The notes beneath the pieces were generated by a model. It made no database searches and was not told the DNA's origin. It saw nothing but the letters and a program-made list of their open reading frames with translations. Both the position numbers and the translations under genes were made by a program. DNA of 5,277 nt from contig JAFTXF010000136.1 of the NCBI GenBank assembly GCA_017461685.1, forward strand, positions 1 to 5,277, written 5' to 3'. This DNA comes from Lachnospiraceae bacterium. GTDB lineage: Bacteria; Bacillota; Clostridia; Lachnospirales; Lachnospiraceae. Position 1 is the first letter of the stretch; each line of letters begins with the position of its first letter. Of this stretch, positions 1-4,676 are shown one piece after another.

Positions 1-143
1 GAAGGGCCTTGAAACTCGCCAGTCCTTAGCGAAAGAAGGCTGAAAGCCGCACTTGAGCTTAGTACTGCTGCAGAGTTTCATGGAACGGGAGTGTCCCTGA
101 AGCAGAATATATATTGCTCTGGCAGTCAGCCACTGAGTTTCAC
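1..143 (+). mobile_element. Possible right end of an IS200/IS605-family (TnpB/IS1341-type) element, partial
   Basis: The element body would lie to the left of the window. Frame 2 ends at a TGA (41-43) and would give the tail KGLETRQSLAKEG, comparable to the end of a TnpB protein. Frame 1 is open from 13 to a TAA at 151-153 and includes GTGVSLKQN (82-108), similar to tails I associate with TnpB proteins. The bases TGAAGCAG (98-105), then a short hairpin (120-132), then TTTCAC (138-143) follow the usual layout of such right ends: GAAGCAG, hairpin, TTCAC terminus. All of this is recognition from memory. No transposase domain lies inside the window, the reading frame is ambiguous, and a non-mobile structured RNA or untranslated region is a real alternative. 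Confidence 0.35.
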
Positions 144-160
144 AAATGTCTAATAAAATG
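1..160 (+). ncRNA. Structured RNA candidate, possibly an omegaRNA (TnpB guide RNA) scaffold with guide
   Basis: Several short helices can be drawn by eye: GGCT/AGCC (38-48, GAA loop), GGGA/TCCC (87-97, GTG loop), CTGCT/AGCAG (65-69 with 101-105) and TGGC/GCCA (120-132). In addition TGAAACTC (10-17) is perfectly complementary to two identical copies of GAGTTTCA, at 73-80 and 135-142, so two mutually exclusive long-range pairings exist. In TnpB systems the omegaRNA covers the 3' end of tnpB and the element's right end, with the guide starting immediately past the end. That would make about 144-160 the guide. The pairings are seen in the sequence; the omegaRNA identity is inference. The 5' end would lie outside the window. 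Confidence 0.33.
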
Positions 161-166
161 AGGAGT

Positions 167-197
167 GCCCGGATGTTGACCATCCGGGCTTATTATG
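167..197 (+). terminator. Rho-independent terminator
   Basis: A perfect 9-bp stem, GCCCGGATG (167-175) with CATCCGGGC (181-189), closes a TTGAC loop. It is followed by TTATTATG, a short and imperfect T tract. It ends whatever transcript enters from the left and insulates the leader downstream. If bases 1-143 are an insertion end, this is probably the native terminator of the gene that used to sit just upstream. Confidence 0.72.
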
Positions 198-213
198 AAA
201 AAAATTTATCTGC

Positions 214-239
214 TGTAATGTTCCCTAAAGAACATTGCA
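214..239. repeat. Inverted repeat, operator-like or hairpin
   Basis: AATGTTC (217-223) and GAACATT (230-236) are perfect 7-base arms around a 6-base centre. The pairing extends outward by a T-G wobble, a G-C and a T-A pair to 214-239. It lies eight bases before the -35 of the upstream promoter candidate. No strong T tract follows, so a terminator role is weaker than a protein-binding site. No known operator was matched. Confidence 0.45.
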
Positions 240-246
240 AGTTTCC

Positions 247-275
247 TTGTTGATGGTTATACTATACCATATGAT
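247..275 (+). promoter_or_regulatory. Candidate sigma-A promoter, upstream
   Basis: TTGTTG (247-252) and TATGAT (270-275) are separated by exactly 17 bases. The -10 matches consensus at five of six positions and the -35 at three. Transcription would start near 282, inside the 11-base tandem repeat, giving a leader of about 180 bases before the coiled-coil gene. It is weaker than the promoter at 388-416. Confidence 0.33.
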
Positions 276-276
276 T

Positions 277-298
277 ATGAACAAATTATGAACAAATT
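277..298. repeat. Perfect tandem 11-base repeat
   Basis: ATGAACAAATT occurs twice back to back (277-287 and 288-298), followed by the partial match GTGAAT. The 11-base period places both copies on one face of the helix, as at sites where two regulator protomers bind side by side. The repeat is seen directly; a binding function is inference. Confidence 0.6.
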
Positions 299-305
299 GT
301 GAATA

Positions 306-372
306 GTGGGTTAAAATACACAAAAGGTTTTTTGGCTAAAAAGAAAAAGTGGTAAAAATGCACAAAAGATTA
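306..372. repeat. Imperfect direct repeat, 42-43 base period
   Basis: The first copy runs from GTGGG at 306 and the second from GTGG at 349. Both continue through a TAAAA run into an identical CACAAAAG core (319-326 and 361-368), followed by GGTT or GATT. The copies differ by a one-base gap and a few substitutions. The spacing is about four helical turns. The segment between is A-rich (337-348). No known regulator site was recognised. Confidence 0.5.
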
Positions 373-387
373 AATGTAATCAATAGG

Positions 388-416
388 TTGTAAAACGTGC
401 AAAAACGTGCTAGAAT
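388..416 (+). promoter_or_regulatory. Promoter of the coiled-coil / flavin reductase / M23 transcript
   Basis: TTGTAA (388-393) and TAGAAT (411-416) are 17 bases apart, and TGC directly precedes the -10, making an extended -10 element. The -10 matches five of six consensus positions and the -35 four of six. The expected start is near 423, about 40 bases before the ATG at 462. A-rich sequence upstream could act as an UP element. The spacer carries a tandem repeat, annotated separately. Confidence 0.6.
391..410. repeat. Tandem 10-base repeat inside the promoter spacer
   Basis: TAAAACGTGC (391-400) and AAAAACGTGC (401-410) sit end to end and differ only in the first base. They overlap the end of the -35 and fill the spacer up to the -10. 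A protein bound here would compete with RNA polymerase, so a repressor site is plausible. No named operator fits. Confidence 0.55.
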
Positions 417-461
417 ATAAATGGTATATTGCGCTTTGCGCTCATTGAATGGGAGGATATT

Positions 462-1010
462 ATGGATAATTTCATGAGTAAGTTAAGTCAGAGAATAAAT
501 GCTCAGGACACGATAAAGGCGAATTTAATGGCTGATGCAGCAGAGAAAGAGCAGCTGAAGAAGCAGTTGGCGGAGTATGATTCCATTATGCAGAGCGTGC
601 GTAATTTATACTTAAAGCAGGAGGAGAACAGCGAAGTCTTTAAGGAACTTTTGGCAAAGCTGGATGCCAAGACTGCTACAGAGGACAAGCAGCCGCAGCT
701 TCTGGCTGAGATGAAGGAATATATTAGTAAAAGTGACGAATTTACCCATAAGGAATGTGTAAAGGTGTACCGTAATGTGCAGGCGCTTTTAGACGAGCAG
801 AATAAGAAACTGGATGCTGATGTTGCCGCTCTGAAGGAGCAGGTAGAAAGCTGCAAGGCTCCTGATTTGTCGGAAGAGCTTGCGCAGTTAAAGCGCATGG
901 AAGCCAAGCATAACAGAACCAATAAATGGCTGCTTTGGCTGGCGGTTCTCATGTCGGCTGCCAATATTGCGGTTGTTTTGTGCATTTATTTTGGTATTTT
1001 ACCGTTTTAA
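462..1010 (+). CDS. Tail-anchored coiled-coil membrane protein, function unknown
   Basis: I do not recognise a named family. The start is the ATG at 462, because GGGAGG (451-456) sits five bases upstream; an in-frame TTG at 429 would add 11 residues but lies at the predicted transcript start and has no such site. A second ATG at 474 is less well placed. The product is 182 residues. Residues 5-150 are charged and rich in Lys, Glu, Gln, Ala and Leu with no Pro-rich breaks apart from two short ones (near 78 and 134), so they should form long helices or coiled coil. Residues about 156-180 form one hydrophobic segment (WLLWLAVLM onward) preceded by basic residues (KHNRTNK) and followed only by Pro-Phe, a C-terminal anchor with the body in the cytoplasm. 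The gene is first in a likely three-gene transcript. A role in membrane-linked scaffolding or division is conceivable but unsupported. Confidence 0.82.
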   Translation: MDNFMSKLSQRINAQDTIKANLMADAAEKEQLKKQLAEYDSIMQSVRNLYLKQEENSEVFKELLAKLDAKTATEDKQPQLLAEMKEYISKSDEFTHKECVKVYRNVQALLDEQNKKLDADVAALKEQVESCKAPDLSEELAQLKRMEAKHNRTNKWLLWLAVLMSAANIAVVLCIYFGILPF

Positions 1011-1049
1011 ACGATCCATGATAGGAATGAACGTTACTTAGGAGGAAGT

Positions 1050-1625
1050 ATGGGCAGACAAGTATGGAAGCCGGGCAATATGCTGTATCCGCTGCCGGTG
1101 GTTATGATCAGCGTATGCGATAAAGAGGGGAATTCTAATATTATTACGGTTGCATGGGCAGGGACTGTCTGCACAAATCCTGCGATGGTATCTATTTCAG
1201 TGCGTCCGGAGAGGCACTCTTATCAGATGATTAAGGAGACAGGAGAATTTGTGATCAATCTGACCACGAAGGACTTGGTTTATGCCACCGATTACTGCGG
1301 CGTGAAGAGCGGCAGGGATATTGACAAGTTTAAGGCTTGCGGACTGACTCCGATTTGGGGCCAGTATGTGAAGGCGCCTATGATTCAGGAGAGCCCTGTA
1401 AATATCGAGTGCAGAGTCTGTGAAGTGAAGGAATTGGGCAGTCACCATATGTTTCTTGCAGAGGTGCTTGCGGTACATGCAGATGAGCAGTACATGAATG
1501 ACAAAAATAAATTCTGTTTGGAAAAAGCAGAGCCTATCGTGTATTCTCACGGGGCATATCTGGCTACAGGAGATGTTTTAGGAACATTTGGTTTTAGTGT
1601 GAAGAAAAATGAAAAACAAAAATAG
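1050..1625 (+). CDS. Flavin reductase-like (FMN-binding) domain protein
   Basis: This 191-residue protein fits the flavin reductase-like / flavoredoxin family, small FMN-binding split-barrel proteins that transfer electrons from NAD(P)H or act as flavin carriers in the cytoplasm. The visible family pattern is PGNMLYPLPVVMIS (8-21), then NIITVAWAGTVCTNPAMVSI (30-49) leading into VRPERHSY (51-58), then GEFVINL (65-71), GSHHMFLAEVLAV (130-142), and a terminal VLGTFGFS (176-183). Length is usual for the family. It has seven cysteines, including a CRVC pair at 121-124, which could be redox active or bind metal; that is inference. AGGAGG (1040-1045) precedes the ATG. The gene starts 39 bases after the coiled-coil gene and its end overlaps the M23 gene by 17 bases, so the three are probably co-transcribed. 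The true electron donor and acceptor cannot be told from sequence. Confidence 0.88.
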   Translation: MGRQVWKPGNMLYPLPVVMISVCDKEGNSNIITVAWAGTVCTNPAMVSISVRPERHSYQMIKETGEFVINLTTKDLVYATDYCGVKSGRDIDKFKACGLTPIWGQYVKAPMIQESPVNIECRVCEVKELGSHHMFLAEVLAVHADEQYMNDKNKFCLEKAEPIVYSHGAYLATGDVLGTFGFSVKKNEKQK

Positions 1626-3186
1626 TAATAAAAGATGGTTTAACAAGCATATAATATACAGTTATTTTATTGGGATGATTGTATTTTCTATCAGTATGTT
1701 CTATGGACCCTGGCTGTTAGAAGATGACGAGACCGTTCCCAATTTATATAAAGTTTATGTAAATGACACTTATGTCGGTACAGTAAAGGAGGAGCAGACA
1801 GCACATGATTGCCTGCAGGAAGCCAAGGAAGCTGTTTCCATGTATACCGACGAGATTACCTTTATGGATGCTGATTTGCATATAGAAGGTGTACATGTTA
1901 TCGTGGGGGAACCGGACAGTAAGAGTGAAATCATAGAGAAAATCACCGGGATTTTGCCAGGCACGGTGCAGCAGACCTTACAACGCAGCTACATGCTGAA
2001 GATTAACAATTATATCGTAGCGCTGCAGGATATTGATGAGGTCAGACAGGTGCTTCAGGCAGCAGTGGATTTGTATGATTTGGAATGCGAGTTTGAAGTG
2101 AATCTGAAAAGAGATATGCAGAGAGCCTTCAATGTGCTTACGGCAGAGGTTGACCCGGTCCAGGCTATGGAGGAGAGTGTCATTGACAGAAATGCTGCGG
2201 GCTTTACTTCTGTGGAGGAATCCCTTTTTGATGAAGAATATTATAAAGAAGAATTGGATTTTGACGATTTTGATCTGGGCATGAAAAGCATGCAGTTCGT
2301 GGATAAGGTAGAGATAACAGAGTGTTATTTAAAGCCGGAAGAGCTTACCCCGGTGGAGGAGGTTATCCAATATCTAACAGAGGATCAAAATGTTCAGGAG
2401 ATTTACAAGGTTCAGTCCGGAGATACTTTGGGAGGTATTTCCTACAAGACAGGCATTCCGTTAGAGCAGCTGATTGCCATGAATGATGCACTGGAGAATG
2501 AACGGTCTATCATTCATATCGATCAGGAATTGATTATCAGTGTACCGAAGCCTACCCTGACTGTTTCTTATACCACGACAGAGTACAGGGAAGAGGAATA
2601 CACGGCAGAGATTCAGTATGTGGACAATGATAATTGGTATACAACCAAGCAGGTGACGCTGCAGGAGCCGTCCAATGGCTTCCGAAAAGCAGTCAGTGAA
2701 ATAACCTATCATAATGGCAAAGTGTATGAGACGGAAATCCTAAAACAAGAGGTGCTTATGGAGGCAGTGCCGAAAATTGTAGAGCGCGGTACTCAGATTC
2801 CGCCTACGTATATTAAGCCTCTTTATGGCGGCACATACACTTCCGGCTATGGCTGGCGTTCCTTCCGCGGAGGCGGATACCACTACGGCATCGACTGGGC
2901 TACACCGACGGGCACTACCATTTATGCGTCCAGCGGCGGAACCGTTACCAGAGCAGGCTGGAGCAGCAGCTACGGCTACTGTGTATACATTCAGCATCCG
3001 GGAGGTATTGAGACCAGATATGCCCACAACAGTAAGCTTTTGGTAAGCGTGGGACAAACGGTGAAGCAGGGACAGTCTATTGCCCTTTCAGGCAATACAG
3101 GCGACAGTTCAGGTCCACACCTGCATTTTGAAATACGTGTAAACGGCAAAGCCGTAAATCCGAAAAATTATCTGGAAAGCTATTAA
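1609..3186 (+). CDS. Membrane-anchored LysM-G5-M23 family metallopeptidase (putative peptidoglycan endopeptidase)
   Basis: The 525-residue protein probably cleaves peptide cross-links of peptidoglycan outside the membrane. A basic N-terminus (KNKNSNKRWFNKH) precedes a hydrophobic segment at about 15-37, acting as a signal anchor. Residues 47-200 hold two similar segments, each opening with a V-x-V/I-N strand (from 47 and 128). An acidic stretch follows (203-222). A LysM domain covers about 265-312 (YKVQSGDTLGGIS), a G5-like domain about 314-398, and an M23 (LytM-type) domain about 405-525. Zinc ligands are visible as H425 and D429 in HYGID and H506 in HLHFE, with H473 (YAH) and H504 as catalytic histidines, so the site looks intact. 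The start at 1609 is inside the flavin reductase gene and has only a weak GAAG site, so translation may depend on coupling; the next in-frame ATG (1675) would cut away the basic anchor. The M23 and LysM calls are firm, G5 less so. Confidence 0.93.
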   Translation: MKNKNSNKRWFNKHIIYSYFIGMIVFSISMFYGPWLLEDDETVPNLYKVYVNDTYVGTVKEEQTAHDCLQEAKEAVSMYTDEITFMDADLHIEGVHVIVGEPDSKSEIIEKITGILPGTVQQTLQRSYMLKINNYIVALQDIDEVRQVLQAAVDLYDLECEFEVNLKRDMQRAFNVLTAEVDPVQAMEESVIDRNAAGFTSVEESLFDEEYYKEELDFDDFDLGMKSMQFVDKVEITECYLKPEELTPVEEVIQYLTEDQNVQEIYKVQSGDTLGGISYKTGIPLEQLIAMNDALENERSIIHIDQELIISVPKPTLTVSYTTTEYREEEYTAEIQYVDNDNWYTTKQVTLQEPSNGFRKAVSEITYHNGKVYETEILKQEVLMEAVPKIVERGTQIPPTYIKPLYGGTYTSGYGWRSFRGGGYHYGIDWATPTGTTIYASSGGTVTRAGWSSSYGYCVYIQHPGGIETRYAHNSKLLVSVGQTVKQGQSIALSGNTGDSSGPHLHFEIRVNGKAVNPKNYLESY

Positions 3187-3258
3187 GAACTCTGCAAAGC
3201 CCTTTGTATAGGGCCGGCTTGCAGGCGGAACATTGTTCTTTCTATTTACTTTTTGACG
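3185..3258 (+). terminator. Probable terminator after the M23 gene
   Basis: AAGAAC (3185-3190) can pair with GTTCTT (3235-3240), and CTGCAAAGCC (3192-3201) with GGCTTGCAG (3216-3224) leaving one bulged A. A smaller alternative is GCCCT/AGGGC (3199-3214). A T-rich run, TCTATTTACTTTTTG, follows. The stem has interruptions and the 3' arm is asymmetric, so termination may be partial. Confidence 0.5.
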
Positions 3259-3273
3259 GATTTGGTGTATGAT
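3245..3273 (+). promoter_or_regulatory. Candidate murA promoter
   Basis: TTTACT (3245-3250) and TATGAT (3268-3273) are 17 bases apart; the -10 matches five of six positions and the -35 four of six. Transcription would begin near 3280, giving an 80-base leader. A better -35 alone, TTGACG (3253-3258), has only poor -10 matches at proper spacing (near 3276). The promoter overlaps the tail of the preceding terminator, so a new transcription unit likely starts here for murA and metK. Confidence 0.45.
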
Positions 3274-3309
3274 GAGATGAGAAAGAGTGAACTTTGCTCA
3301 TAATCAGAA

Positions 3310-3331
3310 GGTGTCGTCTTTGGCTGACACC
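3310..3331 (+). other. Hairpin in the murA leader
   Basis: GGTGTC (3310-3315) pairs perfectly with GACACC (3326-3331) across a 10-base loop. It ends 16 bases before the AGGAG ribosome binding site and is not followed by a T tract, so it is not a terminator. It may stabilise the mRNA or bind a factor. No known riboswitch or leader family was recognised. Confidence 0.4.
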
Positions 3332-3359
3332 CAGTTAAAATATAGACAGGAGAGACCAT

Positions 3360-4655
3360 ATGGAACAATACGCAATTTGGGGCGGAAATCCATTGGTTGG
3401 TGAAGTGGAAATAGGCGGTGCCAAAAATGCTGCGCTTCCTATTCTTGCTGCTGCCATCATGACGGATGAAACGGTAATTATTGACAATTTACCTGACGTG
3501 AAAGACATCAATGTGTCGTTGACAGCTATGCAGAGTATCGGAGTTATGATCGAACGTTTAGGTAGACATAAAGTAAAAATCAATGCATCCCAGATACACA
3601 CCACGGTAGTGGAAGGGGAGGAGCTTGGCAAGATGCGTGCTTCTTACTATTTTGTAGGGGCATTACTCGGCAAATACAAAGCCGCAGATGTAGTGCTGCC
3701 GGGCGGCTGCGCTATAGGAAACCGTGCCATTGACCAGCATGAGAAGGGCTTTAAGGCTTTGGGAGCCAAGATTCGCTATGAGCATGGAAGTATTATTGCA
3801 GAAGCCATTGATTTAACCAGCGCCAACATTTTCTTGGATGTAGTTTCCGTAGGAGCAACCATTAACATTATGCTGGCAGCTGTTCTGGCAGAAGGACAGA
3901 CTGTGATTGAGAATGCTGCCAAGGAACCCCATGTAGTAGATTTAGCCAATTTTTTAAACAGTATGGGTGCCAATATTAAGGGCGCCGGTACAGATGTAAT
4001 TCGTGTGAAGGGTGTTACAAGCCTTCACGGTACGGAATATACCGTGATTCCGGACCAGATAGAAGCAGGTACCTTTATGATGGCAGCAGCCATTACCAAG
4101 GGTGATGTTACGGTCAAAAACGTCATTCCGAAGCATTTGGAGTGTATCAGTGCCAAGCTTGAGGAAATCGGCTGTGAGATTATGGAATCAGACGATGCAG
4201 TCCGTGTAGTTGCCAGCAAGAGATTGTCCGGCACACAGGTAAAGACTATGCCGTATCCGGGATTTCCGACGGATATGCAGCCGCAGATTGCCGTTACATT
4301 AGGGCTTAGTGCGGGCAGTACCAGTATTATCAGAGAGAGTATTTTTGAAAACCGTTTCAAATATTTGGATGAGCTCAAAAAGATGGGCGGCGTTGTTACC
4401 GTAGAGGGCAATGTTGCGATTATTGAAGGTATAGAGCAATATGAAGGTGCATCCATGAGTGCACCGGACCTTCGCGCGGGGGCGGCACTTGTGCTTGCGG
4501 CCCTGTCAGCAGACGGATTTTCTACCATTGACCAGATTCATTATGTAGAGAGAGGATATGAGGACTTCCCGGGCAAGCTGGTTTCTTTGGGCGGCCATAT
4601 CCGCAAGATTACAAATCCGGAAGAATTAAAGAAAGCGAAATTACGAGTTGTATAA
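3360..4655 (+). CDS. murA: UDP-N-acetylglucosamine 1-carboxyvinyltransferase (MurA), MurZ-like
   Basis: The enzyme moves enolpyruvate from phosphoenolpyruvate to UDP-GlcNAc, the first committed step of peptidoglycan synthesis, in the cytoplasm. The 431-residue length is usual for the family and the protein is complete. Key residues by analogy with E. coli MurA are K22 and N23 (GGAKNAALP), R93 (KMRASYY), the active-site C117 in LPGGCAIGNRAIDQH, D305 in GFPTDMQ, R372 (DLRAGAA) and R398 (VERGY). Having Cys rather than Asp at 117 predicts the fosfomycin-sensitive form. Firmicutes often carry two paralogues; RASYYFVGALLG and LDVVSVGATINIMLAAVLAE look like the MurZ (MurAB) branch as I recall it, which needs a tree. 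AGGAG (3348-3352) precedes the ATG by seven bases. metK follows 21 bases downstream, so the two probably share a transcript. Confidence 0.97.
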   Translation: MEQYAIWGGNPLVGEVEIGGAKNAALPILAAAIMTDETVIIDNLPDVKDINVSLTAMQSIGVMIERLGRHKVKINASQIHTTVVEGEELGKMRASYYFVGALLGKYKAADVVLPGGCAIGNRAIDQHEKGFKALGAKIRYEHGSIIAEAIDLTSANIFLDVVSVGATINIMLAAVLAEGQTVIENAAKEPHVVDLANFLNSMGANIKGAGTDVIRVKGVTSLHGTEYTVIPDQIEAGTFMMAAAITKGDVTVKNVIPKHLECISAKLEEIGCEIMESDDAVRVVASKRLSGTQVKTMPYPGFPTDMQPQIAVTLGLSAGSTSIIRESIFENRFKYLDELKKMGGVVTVEGNVAIIEGIEQYEGASMSAPDLRAGAALVLAALSADGFSTIDQIHYVERGYEDFPGKLVSLGGHIRKITNPEELKKAKLRVV

Positions 4656-4676
4656 ACGAATATAAGAGAGGACATT

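Noticed and set aside
1..160. 6S RNA, RNase P RNA, tmRNA or SRP RNA
   Set aside because: The GCCAGTCC stretch (18-25) recalls 6S RNA, but the rest does not follow any of these; no RNase P, tmRNA or SRP signature was found.
146..253. Small open frame of 35 codons starting ATGTCTAATAAA
   Set aside because: It runs through the terminator stem and the inverted repeat, has no ribosome binding site, and its product resembles nothing known.
277..410. CRISPR array
   Set aside because: The repeats are short, of different sequence in each set, and lack regular unique spacers.
429..461. TTG start extending the coiled-coil protein by 11 residues
   Set aside because: The TTG lies only a few bases past the predicted transcript start and has no ribosome binding site, whereas the ATG at 462 has GGGAGG at ideal spacing.
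503..985. 160-codon open frame on the minus strand opposite the coiled-coil gene
   Set aside because: It is Ser- and Cys-rich low-complexity translation, an antisense shadow of the AG-rich coiled-coil codons, with no start signals.
2825..3046. 73-codon plus-strand open frame inside the M23 domain
   Set aside because: It overlaps the catalytic M23 region in another frame and is Ala/Thr/Pro-rich, typical of an off-frame reading.
3187..3359. SAM, T-box or other known riboswitch before murA
   Set aside because: None of the conserved cores, such as the T-box AGGGTGGNACCGCG type motif, is present; only a simple hairpin is visible.
4025..4528. 167-codon open frame on the minus strand inside murA
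   Set aside because: It lies wholly opposite a conserved enzyme gene and gives Ser/Thr/Pro-rich sequence with no family resemblance.
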